Shown one piece after another: positions 26,894-35,379 of a stretch of DNA of 64,000 nucleotides (positions within the stretch are counted from its first letter, which is position 1; every line of letters begins with the position of its first letter). The notes under the pieces are model-generated. The model was not told the origin of the DNA. It searched no databases and worked only from the letters and a program-made list of their open reading frames with translations. The DNA lies in the NCBI RefSeq assembly GCF_030651745.1, contig NZ_JAUSCC010000115.1, forward strand, positions 1-64,000, in the 5' to 3' direction. Origin of the DNA: Methylophaga sp. GTDB lineage: Bacteria; Pseudomonadota; Gammaproteobacteria; Nitrosococcales; Methylophagaceae. Made by a program: the position numbers and the translations under genes.

Positions 26894-27751
26894 TCAAGGT
26901 AACGGACGTTGGGCCGGCCACGCCGTTGCCGGTGCAGGTTGCATAGCTGATTCGTCAAAAGCCCTGTTAATTCGAAACGCAACCGTTGTGACCTTATCCT
27001 GCACATCTCCACCAGGTTCTTGCTGCAGTGTAATACTTCTGAACAGTTCATAGTGGTGCGCCTCCAGAACTGAAGTGACCTTGGAGCCCCGTGGCTCAAA
27101 GCCCCATTCAACTCCACCTACCCAAGTACAGGCAATAGCACCTTTGTTACCTGCAATAGCTCTCTCTACACATGGCTGTCCAGCGACAGTTTGCAGCCTA
27201 CCTGCAGATGTTGTCTCTGCTCTGGCCGGAGAGCGTAACAGCAAAGTCGCATCGGTACTGGCCAACGGGGCGACATTAAATGGCTGATTGTCATTTAAAT
27301 TGATACCACGCAGCCCTTGTTGATCAATCAATACATGACGACCGCTGCTGACCAGCTGGAAATGACAGCGAGGTTTTTTTTGCGGCCCAGCGATCTTATA
27401 GTCCCAGAATTCCAGCCGGTACGCTGTTCTATCCTGATCCAACCATCGCTGCAGACGAATTGTACCTATCTTCAGTGCTTCACTTTCCAACAAGGCTTTG
27501 GTCGGAATGCGCTCTTCTCTACAAACATCCAATAAATCTCTGTACAACTCCCTGCGATGTTCCGCTGAAGTCGGAACAATGATCTGATCAATATAAATTT
27601 TCGGCATCGGTGCTGGCTGCTCAATCACCTCCGCGGTACTGGTATCAGGAACAGCTGAATTTGAATCTGATTCCCCACTACAGGCAATCAGCATTAACCC
27701 CAACATAATGGTTACAAAACTGCTTCGCATCATCTGAAATATGCTCATCAT
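26894..27751 (-). CDS. Predicted lipoprotein of unknown function
   Basis: About 285 residues. The lipobox MLIACSG gives a lipoprotein; a Ser/Thr/Pro-rich linker follows (about 28-50), then a compact domain with conserved-looking cysteines (LLDVCREE, KPRCHF, QPCVERA, GAIACTW), even in number and fit for disulfides. A run of Trp/Arg-rich strands precedes a Pro/Ala-rich tail. I do not recognise the family. Start could be ATG 27751 or TTG 27763, which overlaps the preceding gene. Second gene after the 27756-28133 lipoprotein. Confidence 0.7.
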   Translation of the reverse strand: MMSIFQMMRSSFVTIMLGLMLIACSGESDSNSAVPDTSTAEVIEQPAPMPKIYIDQIIVPTSAEHRRELYRDLLDVCREERIPTKALLESEALKIGTIRLQRWLDQDRTAYRLEFWDYKIAGPQKKPRCHFQLVSSGRHVLIDQQGLRGINLNDNQPFNVAPLASTDATLLLRSPARAETTSAGRLQTVAGQPCVERAIAGNKGAIACTWVGGVEWGFEPRGSKVTSVLEAHHYELFRSITLQQEPGGDVQDKVTTVAFRINRAFDESAMQPAPATAWPAQRPLP

Positions 27752-27755
27752 CGGT

Positions 27756-28133
27756 TTATTCAATCACTTCACATTCAACAATTTCATAACCAGTGCCTTG
27801 CTCACTATTGAGCAGTTCTGCAACGATCCCAAAGCCCGCTTGCTGCGCAGCAGCAAGATCTGCCTGTGTTATTTCATGGATTAATATGCTGCCAGTGCCC
27901 ATACCGCATGCCGCTGGATACATCACGCCGGTTTTATGACCACAATGCGTTTTGCTGACTTCAATCCCTGCCGCATTGAGTTTGGCAACACTTTGAGCAG
28001 GTGTGATACCCGTAGTTTCGCATTGCAGAGCATTTCGGTTCTCGTAAACTAATACTGCTTCCGATATCGAGTCCTGCTTACTGCAACCGGCCAGAAAAAC
28101 CAGTGACAGGATCAGGGTGCTATAGATTTTCAT
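27756..28133 (-). CDS. Small predicted lipoprotein
   Basis: 125 residues; lipobox VFLAGCSK (about 12-19). The mature part has four or five cysteines (LQCETTG, KTHCGHKTG, PAACGMG, VECEVIE) and a glycine-rich MYPAACGMGTGSILIHEI segment, followed by a helix with AAQQAGFGIV. No family recognised. It precedes the larger lipoprotein by about 4 bases and is surely co-transcribed with it. Confidence 0.75.
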   Translation of the reverse strand: MKIYSTLILSLVFLAGCSKQDSISEAVLVYENRNALQCETTGITPAQSVAKLNAAGIEVSKTHCGHKTGVMYPAACGMGTGSILIHEITQADLAAAQQAGFGIVAELLNSEQGTGYEIVECEVIE

Positions 28134-28242
28134 GGTGATGCCTTATGTAAATACACGTGTTTGAGACCAAGAGATCGGTTAAATGTTGGTCACATTTCAA
28201 ATGATATAAAGACTTGAAGGAGATGAAGCGATTACAACCAAC

Positions 28243-28271
28243 AAAAAACTGACGGGTATTGTACCCGCCAG
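28243..28271 (-). terminator. Rho-independent terminator of the 28314-28607 lipoprotein gene
   Basis: Read on the minus strand, CTGGCGGGTA (28271-28262) pairs with TACCCGTCAG (28258-28249) across a 3-base loop with one G-T pair, then TTTTTT at 28248-28243. A textbook intrinsic terminator. Confidence 0.9.
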
Positions 28272-28313
28272 CTTGATGGTTAATAAAATAATAATGGTGA
28301 CAATAAATTTAAC

Positions 28314-28607
28314 TTATTTCTTACAATAAACTCCTACATAGCCGCCATCGAGACAGCCATCTTTTCTGATTGTCATCGGGTTCTGATCTCCCCCGATAGC
28401 GACCATGACCTTATCGCCTTCAACAGTGAATATGCCCAGAGCGGTCTCATCACCATCAATTGCCCTCACCTTATCGTCAGGGCCAAATACCAGTTTGTCG
28501 ACCCATGCGTTTTCCTGACCAATATATTCACCCGAAACAGAACCGCCGCTACCACCACAGGCAGCCAAGGTGAAAAACATGATTATTAACAGCGTTTTTT
28601 TAATCAT
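28314..28607 (-). CDS. Small lipoprotein of unknown function
   Basis: 97 residues starting at ATG 28607, which has AAGGA 8 bases upstream; the ATG at 28616 sits directly on that site. Lipobox FTLAACGGSGG. The mature domain of about 80 residues contains SGEYIGQENAWVDKLVFG, an acidic DGDETAL turn, and C-terminal CLDGGYVGVYC with two cysteines. It reads like small secreted inhibitor or sensor lipoproteins but no family is recognised. A strong terminator follows. Confidence 0.75.
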   Translation of the reverse strand: MIKKTLLIIMFFTLAACGGSGGSVSGEYIGQENAWVDKLVFGPDDKVRAIDGDETALGIFTVEGDKVMVAIGGDQNPMTIRKDGCLDGGYVGVYCKK

Positions 28608-28654
28608 TTTCAGCATCCTTAATAAATATCAGATCGAAAAAATAACCATACCCT

Positions 28655-28918
28655 CTACTTTCCATCACATTCCCGAACCACGAAAATGCCACGCAACACA
28701 CTGTAATTGAAGAATTTTCCTTCAACGCGATTATTATCCTGTTCAATGAATAAAGCTATGGTTTTACCAGAATAAATTGCGCGATTTTCTGCAAGAACCA
28801 GGAGAGTAGCTGGAATACAGTCAACACCCTTATCCAGCCTTTGGAATTTGTTTGAATGTGCTAAATCGTTAATGAATATGGTACCTTTCAAGCCAACAAC
28901 TGCGAGTGCTCGGAACAT
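28655..28918 (-). CDS. Doubtful small ORF opposite the DeoR start
   Basis: About 87 residues from ATG 28918 (MFRALAVVGLKG) ending IFVVRECDGK. Composition in the second half looks protein-like (YSGKTIALFIEQ), but no family, signal peptide or clear ribosome site is seen, and its start abuts the divergent DeoR start. It lies upstream of and in line with the lipoprotein gene. Reported because the stretch 28617-28916 holds nothing else; it may be a remnant or chance. Confidence 0.25.
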   Translation of the reverse strand: MFRALAVVGLKGTIFINDLAHSNKFQRLDKGVDCIPATLLVLAENRAIYSGKTIALFIEQDNNRVEGKFFNYSVLRGIFVVRECDGK

Positions 28919-29687
28919 GTCACGCAAAAAAACTGCCCGCCACAAATCGATTATTGATGAACTGACCATTCATCCTTCGATGCGTGTCAGCGAATTAGCT
29001 TCAGCCTTAAAAGTGACCACCGAGACTATTCGACGCGATTTGGAAGAACTGGCTGAACAGAACCTTATCAGCCGGACTTACGGTGGTGCGTTACTGCGTC
29101 AGGCAGTGGAACCAGTGCTTAATGAACGGCATAAAGCCAATCTTGCAGAACGTGCTGCTATCGCTAAAAAAACTGCTCCACTGCTGAAAGGTGCAAAAGT
29201 AATAATGATCGGTTCAGGGGTGACGACGGTTGAAGTCGCCAAGCGTATTGCCTATGAAATGAACAATATCACCGTTATTACACATTCTTTCGGGGTCGCC
29301 ACGGTGTTGTCATTTAACCCGACAATTAAGGTGATAATGGCACCGGGCGTTTATCACGCAGAAGAAGGTGCTACCCATGGTTCAGTCACCTGTCAGTTTC
29401 TGGCAAATTACACGGCCGATTGGGCGATCTTGGGTGCCAGTGGTTTGGCATCAACCGGTCCATCAGATGCGTTAGTTGATGCAGCTGATGTGTATAAGCA
29501 GATGATTCGGCAAAGTACCCACAATATGGTGGTTGCCGACCACAGCAAATTTGATCGTCTGGCCACCGCACGTTATGCACAGTGGAATGAAATCGATCAT
29601 TTAATCACCGACAAAAAACCCAGTGGGCCACTGAAAAAAGCCTTATCCACCGAACAAGTAACGATTATCGAAGCCCCTGTCCAATAA
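28917..29687 (+). CDS. DeoR/GlpR family transcriptional regulator
   Basis: 256 residues from ATG 28917. The N-terminal winged helix is MRVSELASALKVTTETIRRDLEELAEQNLISRTYGGAL, the hallmark of DeoR/GlpR repressors, and the C-terminal effector domain has NITVITHSFGVATVL and a TADWAILGASGL segment that binds phosphorylated effectors in the family. It converges with the kinase/phospho-lyase fusion and so likely controls it and the SDR beyond; a phosphorylated amino alcohol would be a fitting effector. The start is weakly supported by ribosome-site evidence; ATG 28848 is possible. Confidence 0.88.
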   Translation: MSRKKTARHKSIIDELTIHPSMRVSELASALKVTTETIRRDLEELAEQNLISRTYGGALLRQAVEPVLNERHKANLAERAAIAKKTAPLLKGAKVIMIGSGVTTVEVAKRIAYEMNNITVITHSFGVATVLSFNPTIKVIMAPGVYHAEEGATHGSVTCQFLANYTADWAILGASGLASTGPSDALVDAADVYKQMIRQSTHNMVVADHSKFDRLATARYAQWNEIDHLITDKKPSGPLKKALSTEQVTIIEAPVQ

Positions 29688-29717
29688 GTATTGGTAACAA
29701 CCGGTTCAGATAAAACG

Positions 29718-32036
29718 TCAAACCTGTTGAGAAAACGCCTCTAAAAAGAAGTCAGCTTCAGATTGTGTCAGGGTTAACAACGGACGTAATTTGAGAGTAG
29801 CGCCAAACCGTCCCGCTGCGCCAATCAATACGCCAGCCGCTTTTAATCCATTGATGATTTGTTTGGTTTTGAGCGGATCAGGAATGTGTTTATTGTCTGT
29901 TTTGCCGATATCGATTCCGATAAACAGCCCCTGCCCCCTTACCTCGGCGACATTCGCTGATTGCTCGGCAATAGAGTGCAATTGGGTTTTTAAATAATGT
30001 CCCATCACTAGGGCATTAGCTTGCAAATGCTCCTGCTGGATCGTGTCCAGCACAGCTTGCCCTGCCGCTGCGGCCACCGGATTTCCCCCAAAGGTATTGA
30101 AATATCCGACATCGGCACAAAAGCTCGCCAGATAATCTGGTCTGGTGGCTACAGCAGCCATCGGAAAACCATTACCCATCGGTTTGCCCATAGTCACAAT
30201 ATCCGGCATCACTCCATGAAAATCAAAGCCCCAGAATGTTTCACCCAGTCTTGCAAACCCCGGCTGCACTTCATCGGCGATAAATACGCCGCCCGCCTTA
30301 TGCACCACATCCACCGCTTGTTTTAAAAAGCCTCTCGGCTCGGTATAGATACCATCTGAGGAAAAAATGGTATCCACTAACAGGCCGGCAACTTTATAGC
30401 CCCTTTGCTGCAACAGCTCAATGGCTTCACTGACTTTTAAGGCGAAGCCCGTTTCAATATCCTGACCATATACATTCGATGAGGGTGCCGGGATCGCCAC
30501 CACATAATCTGGTAACTTACCTTGTTTAATAATCGACGGAGACACCTCGGTCACCAGACTGGTATTACCGTGATAAGCATCTTCAGTCACAATAAAACCT
30601 TGTCCCCCGGAAGCCTGTTTTGCCAGACGCATCGCCAGATCATTAGCCTCACTGCCTGAGCAAGTCATCACGATGTTGGCAATTGAGGCAGGCAACGTTG
30701 CTTTCAGCGATTCAAGATATTCATCCACGACCGACACCAGATAACGGGTATGTACATTTAATGTAGCAAGTTGTCGGTAAACCGCCTGAACCACGCTGGG
30801 ATGGCAATGCCCCAGACAAGGCACATTATTGTAGAAATCAAGATAACGTTTACCATCCGCCGCATACATCCATGCACCTTGTGCCGATAGCATTTCGATC
30901 GGTTCCTGATAAAACAATACCGATGCTGAACCGACATTATTCAGACGTCGCATGACATTTTGCGGATGGCTGCTGGAGCTTGCTTCAAAAGCATTCATAT
31001 CCAGAATACGCTTTTCGGTTAACACGTCATCGCTGTCTTGGTGCTGCTGTTTCAGATAGTTTTTTGCCAGTTCAATAGTGCCAAAAGTGAATTGTTCAAA
31101 GCCAGCTTCAGCAGCCGTTTCCGTTTCCGGATGACTTGCCACCCAGGCAGTCAGTAACAATCGACGAAACATCACCAATGTTGAAATCATCGCCTCACCT
31201 TCGGCTGAAAGCGGCGCTATTGATTTATAGCCACGCACCCAGGCACGTTGCAACTCGGGCAATAAAGGCGAGGTTTCAAGGAATGATACCGCCGAGGCAA
31301 AATCATAGATAAACCAGCTAAAGCCACAGTCATCAAAATCAATCACGCTTAGCTGTTTGTCGTCGACTAATAAATTCGCCAAGCGCAAGTCAGCATGCAC
31401 CAACCCAAAACGATCCGGGCTTTCACCGTAATGGTCTAACTTTGCTTCCAACACGTCGCATAATTGTTCTAATATCGCCTGCCCTTCTTCATCCAGTCCA
31501 GGCGCTTCTCGCCAGTCTCCCCACAATGGATTTGCCCCAAAAGCACTGTCAAAATTCCATTTTTTACGGTTAAAGCCTTCCGGCAAAGACCATTGCCGCG
31601 CCTGTTGATGCAATCTGGCAGACGTCGCACCTAATATCTCGAATCCCTGAATCAGGGATTCATCTTCATCCGGTTGTTTACCCGGCATAAACTCAAACGC
31701 CACCAGATAACGTTCAACCCCATTATCTTTAAACGAAGCAATCAATGATCCATCACGCATGGTTAACGGTTCAGGGGTGTTCAATAACGCTTGCTCACGC
31801 AGCGATTGAATCCACAGTAACTCGGAATGGATTTCCTGTTTAGAGTGATATTCGGGTCGATGCACACGAATAATAAAGCGTTGCATTTGCTTTTCATCAC
31901 TCACCATATAAGTGGCATTTTCCGAGACCGTTAACAGCGAGACATTGGCATCTTCATCGATATTCCAATGTATTAATAATGATTTTATTTGCTCAGCTAA
32001 TTGCTGCAGATATTCGTTGTTGTATAAACCTGCCAT
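29718..32036 (-). CDS. Fused amino-alcohol kinase and class-III PLP phospho-lyase
   Basis: 772 residues, two enzymes in one chain. Residues about 1-335 are an aminoglycoside-phosphotransferase-like kinase: GLVHADLRLANLL (catalytic loop, about 211-223) and VIDFDDCGFSWFIYD. Residues about 350-772 are a class-III aminotransferase-fold enzyme: SGSEANDLAMRLAK, DEVQPGFARLGETFW and the PLP lysine in MGKPMGNGFP (about 618). In animals hydroxylysine kinase and the 5-phosphohydroxylysine or ethanolamine-phosphate phospho-lyases have these folds as separate proteins; some rhizobia carry longer fusions. Here phosphorylation and elimination to an aldehyde would occur in one enzyme. An SDR reads divergently from it. 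Confidence 0.85.
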   Translation of the reverse strand: MAGLYNNEYLQQLAEQIKSLLIHWNIDEDANVSLLTVSENATYMVSDEKQMQRFIIRVHRPEYHSKQEIHSELLWIQSLREQALLNTPEPLTMRDGSLIASFKDNGVERYLVAFEFMPGKQPDEDESLIQGFEILGATSARLHQQARQWSLPEGFNRKKWNFDSAFGANPLWGDWREAPGLDEEGQAILEQLCDVLEAKLDHYGESPDRFGLVHADLRLANLLVDDKQLSVIDFDDCGFSWFIYDFASAVSFLETSPLLPELQRAWVRGYKSIAPLSAEGEAMISTLVMFRRLLLTAWVASHPETETAAEAGFEQFTFGTIELAKNYLKQQHQDSDDVLTEKRILDMNAFEASSSSHPQNVMRRLNNVGSASVLFYQEPIEMLSAQGAWMYAADGKRYLDFYNNVPCLGHCHPSVVQAVYRQLATLNVHTRYLVSVVDEYLESLKATLPASIANIVMTCSGSEANDLAMRLAKQASGGQGFIVTEDAYHGNTSLVTEVSPSIIKQGKLPDYVVAIPAPSSNVYGQDIETGFALKVSEAIELLQQRGYKVAGLLVDTIFSSDGIYTEPRGFLKQAVDVVHKAGGVFIADEVQPGFARLGETFWGFDFHGVMPDIVTMGKPMGNGFPMAAVATRPDYLASFCADVGYFNTFGGNPVAAAAGQAVLDTIQQEHLQANALVMGHYLKTQLHSIAEQSANVAEVRGQGLFIGIDIGKTDNKHIPDPLKTKQIINGLKAAGVLIGAAGRFGATLKLRPLLTLTQSEADFFLEAFSQQV

Positions 32037-32093
32037 CGTTTGCTACCTAAATAGAGTCCGGTTAAAAATATTTATATCGCCAAAATGTCCGAC

Positions 32094-32113
32094 TTGCAAT
32101 ATTTTTGTTGCAA
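32094..32113. promoter_or_regulatory. Candidate operator between the fusion gene and the SDR
   Basis: TTGCAA occurs at 32094-32099 and 32108-32113 with 8 A/T-rich bases between; each half is itself palindromic. It sits in the 137-base divergent promoter region and could be the site of the nearby DeoR regulator. Inference from position only. Confidence 0.35.
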
Positions 32114-32173
32114 AGAAACAGATTTATGCTAAAAATACTGTTAACTAAGTTGTCCCTATTCTGGAGGTAGTTC

Positions 32174-32953
32174 ATGCTGACATCTATTCAAAACAAGACT
32201 GTCATTGTCACAGGTGGCTCAAAAGGTATTGGTAAAGGCATTGCCAGTGTATTTGCCAGACAAGGTGCCAAGGTGATGGTTGCTGCACGCGGTGAGTCTG
32301 CAGCAAAAGAAACCGTGGAGGAAATTAAGGCTGCAGGCGGTAGAGCAGAGTATTTTTTATGTGATGTCGCTAATTGGGATCAGGTTCAGGTACTGGTCGA
32401 ACACACAGAAAACACCTTCGGACCAGTGGATATCCTCTGCGCCAATGCCGGAAGCTTCCCACAAAAGAAAATTATCGACCTCACACCAGAGGATTGGGAT
32501 GACATGATGTCGACCAATCTGAAAAGCACCTTCCTCTGTGTCAAAGCCTGCATTCCACATTTTGAAAAACTTGGTAAAGGCCGCGTTGTTATCACCTCAT
32601 CCATAACTGGTCCGATTACAGGTTATCCCGGCTGGTCTCATTACGGAGCGACCAAGGCTGGTCAACTGGGTTTTATGAGGACTGCAGCAATGGAACTGGC
32701 GCGTTACCACACCACCATTAATGCTGTGATGCCGGGTAATATTGTGACCGAAGGTTTAGCCAGTCTGGGTGAAGACTATCTCAACAGCATGGCGGCCGCG
32801 ATCCCACTGAAACGACTTGGTTCAGTAGAAGATATTGCTAATGCAGCACTGTTCTTTGCTTCTGATGAAGCCGCCTATATTACCGGCCAGCAAATTGTGG
32901 TGGATGGTGGTCAAACATTGCCCGAATGTACCGAAGCAGTAGACGAAATCTAG
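32174..32953 (+). CDS. SDR family oxidoreductase (FabG-like)
   Basis: 259 residues. Cofactor loop TGGSKGIGKGIA (about 14-25), acid-free AARGES after beta-2 suggesting NADP(H), CANAGS in place of NNAG, catalytic Ser in VITSSITG and HYGATKAG with Tyr and Lys; ends ITGQQIVVDGGQTLPE. GGAGG lies 7 bases before the ATG. Divergent from the kinase/phospho-lyase fusion, so it may oxidise or reduce the amino alcohol or the aldehyde product. Substrate is inferred only. Confidence 0.9.
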   Translation: MLTSIQNKTVIVTGGSKGIGKGIASVFARQGAKVMVAARGESAAKETVEEIKAAGGRAEYFLCDVANWDQVQVLVEHTENTFGPVDILCANAGSFPQKKIIDLTPEDWDDMMSTNLKSTFLCVKACIPHFEKLGKGRVVITSSITGPITGYPGWSHYGATKAGQLGFMRTAAMELARYHTTINAVMPGNIVTEGLASLGEDYLNSMAAAIPLKRLGSVEDIANAALFFASDEAAYITGQQIVVDGGQTLPECTEAVDEI

Positions 32954-32982
32954 CGTTGACTGACAGAAAGGTTAAATAGAAA

Positions 32983-33008
32983 AAAGGGTAAGCGAGAGCT
33001 TACCCTTT
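32983..33008. terminator. Bidirectional terminator overlapping a stop codon
   Basis: AAAGGGTAAGC (32983-32993) pairs with GCTTACCCTTT (32998-33008) around a GAGA tetraloop. A T-run follows on the plus strand and an A/T-rich run on the other. The stop codon and last codons of the minus-strand DUF3144 gene lie inside the stem. Confidence 0.8.
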
Positions 33009-33308
33009 GTTTTGCAGCTGTTCAGAAGCCTGAACATAATTGTCGAAATTCTGAATATAGTCATCCATATTCAATTCCAACATCCGCCGAAATTCACTGA
33101 CAAAAAATCTGACGGTTTCATCTTTTGCATCAGCCATATCGTTGGCATTTGTCCAGCCAGATGCTGTGAACCATGCACTGTATCTGGCTAAACCATACAT
33201 AAACGACGGACTGACTTCTCCTGCTTGAATGCCTTTTTCCATTTGGTTATTGGCTAATTTGATATAGGCATCCGCTCTATCAAAAAAAGCCTTATCTCTC
33301 TCACTCAT
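33000..33308 (-). CDS. DUF3144 family protein
   Basis: 102 residues starting MSERDKAFFDRADAYIKLAN, the DUF3144 opening, followed by GEVSPSFMYGLARYSAWFTASG (about 33-54) and FRRMLELNMDDYIQNFD. All-helical cytosolic protein of unknown function. ATG 33308 is preferred because the family starts there; the 23 codons upstream look like non-coding sequence with a hydrophobic run. Its end is embedded in the shared terminator hairpin. Confidence 0.85.
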   Translation of the reverse strand: MSERDKAFFDRADAYIKLANNQMEKGIQAGEVSPSFMYGLARYSAWFTASGWTNANDMADAKDETVRFFVSEFRRMLELNMDDYIQNFDNYVQASEQLQNKG

Positions 33309-33518
33309 ATAAGGTTTCGCTTTTTTTATTCGTTTTGGCAAGACACCAAAACAAGTGAGCAGGATAAACCTCAGCAATACGGGATTGATATGGAATAAAG
33401 CACAATCAGCTACGGGAAAACATCAATTCATGATTGTTATGCAACGTGCAAATAACGGATGAATCCTAAAAATGCCGAATTACATTCACTGAACATACAG
33501 CACAGCGTTTTTATTAGC

Positions 33519-34385
33519 TTAAATCTTAAATTTCCGCGTTAATTCTTTAGTAACGCAGTTTCTTACCCAGGTGGCCACTTTGAGATTGGGACCATTGGTT
33601 AAACATTGAAAATACACTGCAGGCAGTGTGGCTTCGGTAGCCAGACTAACCAAGGAGTGCTGATTAAGCTGTTCGTGAATCAATGTTTCCGGAAGTATGG
33701 CCCATCCATTTCCCCCTAGCACGGCATCACGGATTAACTCATACATAGTCAGCCCCAAGTATTGGCGACCCACCTGATCTTGAATGACCAGCTGACCTTT
33801 TTGCAGATAGGTCAGACAGACTTGTGTGTACTGACTCAGATCCTGACGAGTAACTTGCGCCAGTTTTGCCAGAGGATGTTCGGGGCTGACCACCGTGCGT
33901 TGTTCAACCATGCCCAGACGATGCTGAAGTTCTACCGAATTATGCACACCCAGTGCGATATCAACGATTCCGGCACGAATGAACTCGGCATGTTCCTGTG
34001 AGGGCAGCAAATAAACGGCGGTGGATGTTTGCGGAAATTCACGCTGTAAATCATGCATGCATTGATGCCAAAACTGTTCTGGCAGCGAGTCATCACGGGC
34101 TATTTTTAGTTCGGCTTCGATCCCTTCAAGATGTTGCTGGCTAAGCTGTTCAATACGTTTTGCACTTTGCAACAAACGTTGGCTATCCGCTAATAATGTT
34201 TGCCCAATCGGCGTCAGTTGCAAACTATTGCCCGAGCGCTGAAACAGACTGACGGCAAGCTCATCCTCTAAGGCTGAAATCGCTGCACTTAAGGTGCTTC
34301 TCCGCTTTCCCATTAACTCTGCGGCACGTGCAAAAGATCCGTTTTCGGCCGTTATCAAAAATGCTTCTATCTGTTCAATGCGCAT
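33519..34385 (-). CDS. LysR family transcriptional regulator
   Basis: 288 residues. N-terminal HTH RIEQIEAFLITAENGSFARAAELMGKRRSTLSAAISALEDELAVSLFQR with the expected LTPIGQTLL linker, then a periplasmic-binding-protein-like effector domain (about 90-280). GKRRST replaces the more usual NVSQPA type of recognition helix. It reads divergently from the CDF-like transporter gene across 111 bases, the classic arrangement for a LysR protein and its target. Effector unknown. Confidence 0.92.
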   Translation of the reverse strand: MRIEQIEAFLITAENGSFARAAELMGKRRSTLSAAISALEDELAVSLFQRSGNSLQLTPIGQTLLADSQRLLQSAKRIEQLSQQHLEGIEAELKIARDDSLPEQFWHQCMHDLQREFPQTSTAVYLLPSQEHAEFIRAGIVDIALGVHNSVELQHRLGMVEQRTVVSPEHPLAKLAQVTRQDLSQYTQVCLTYLQKGQLVIQDQVGRQYLGLTMYELIRDAVLGGNGWAILPETLIHEQLNQHSLVSLATEATLPAVYFQCLTNGPNLKVATWVRNCVTKELTRKFKI

Positions 34386-34496
34386 GGCAGCCCAAACCTA
34401 TTATTGTTTTCAGAGCTAATATTATTGGCGCTGAGAGATTTTGTCGAACAAATAAATCCCCCTACAATCGGCCACGAATTTAAAGGGAGACTTTTC

Positions 34497-35354
34497 ATGG
34501 GATCAAACATCGAGCGCCAGGCATTATTTATCTCTGCTTTATCTGCAGGATTATTTGCCATTTCAGGATTGATCATCGGGCTGTGGAGCGGTTCGGTCAT
34601 GATCTTGTTCGACAGTGCTTATTCATTGTTGTCACTGGCGTTGGCATCACTGTCTTTATTGGCGCTCAAACTGGCGAATCAACCAGCTGACGGGCAGTAT
34701 CCTTTTGGCCGTTTAACCATTGAACCAATAGCGGTATTGGTCAAAGGTATCGTAATGGCGCTGGTATGCCTTTTTTCTGTGGCTTTTGCCACGATGAGTT
34801 TATTGCAGGGCGGCAGAGAGGTGAATATTGATATTGCATTGGCCTTTGGACTGATCAATGTCACTGGCTGTGCGATTACCTGGGCACTCATTCATCATCG
34901 TCAGAAGCAAGCCAATACTGCTTTACTGAGAGCTGAGCTGCGTCAATGGCAGATGGATACCTGGTTAAGCGCCGCGGTGTTATTAGGTTTTATTATTGCT
35001 TTTCTGATTAAGCAATCACCGTTTGCACCGCTGGCGCGGTTTGCCGACCCGCTAATGGTATTAATAATTGGTACCTGCTTTTCAGTTATCCCTATCAAGA
35101 TGATTACTCAGGCAGTGAAAGAAATACTGTTTGCTTCACCTTCTGCTGAGATACAAAATGACATAAAACAACGCATGCATTTGCATGGATTATTTCTCGA
35201 CGAACCATTACGTTCAGCCCAGGTAGGCAGCTTTTTGGTGGCTCAATTACCGCCACATATAAATCTGGCGCAATCTAAAAAAGTTCGTCAAGAATTAAAC
35301 GAACTCTCTAAAAATCAACAGCTTAAATTAATAATGATACAAGGCCTCCCGTAA
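34497..35354 (+). CDS. Cation diffusion facilitator-like transporter with altered metal sites
   Basis: 285 residues with six predicted helices, of the CDF family: ILFDSAYSLLSLALASLS in the second helix and ELRQWQMDTWLSAAVLLGF in the fifth. Against E. coli YiiP the four zinc-site positions read Asp, Ser, Gln, Asp instead of Asp, Asp, His, Asp. A short cytosolic C-terminal domain follows. GGGAG lies 8 bases before ATG 34497; an upstream in-frame ATG at 34404 has no ribosome site. Substrate may differ from zinc. Confidence 0.8.
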   Translation: MGSNIERQALFISALSAGLFAISGLIIGLWSGSVMILFDSAYSLLSLALASLSLLALKLANQPADGQYPFGRLTIEPIAVLVKGIVMALVCLFSVAFATMSLLQGGREVNIDIALAFGLINVTGCAITWALIHHRQKQANTALLRAELRQWQMDTWLSAAVLLGFIIAFLIKQSPFAPLARFADPLMVLIIGTCFSVIPIKMITQAVKEILFASPSAEIQNDIKQRMHLHGLFLDEPLRSAQVGSFLVAQLPPHINLAQSKKVRQELNELSKNQQLKLIMIQGLP

Positions 35355-35370
35355 TCGCTAATCGGGAGGC
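35344..35370. terminator. Hairpin at the end of the CDF-like gene
   Basis: GCCTCCCG (35344-35351) pairs with CGGGAGGC (35363-35370); the TAA of the transporter is in the loop. It has no T-run on either strand but sits between two converging genes, so it probably acts as a terminator or 3' end stabiliser. Confidence 0.5.
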
Positions 35371-35379
35371 GCTTGAAAG

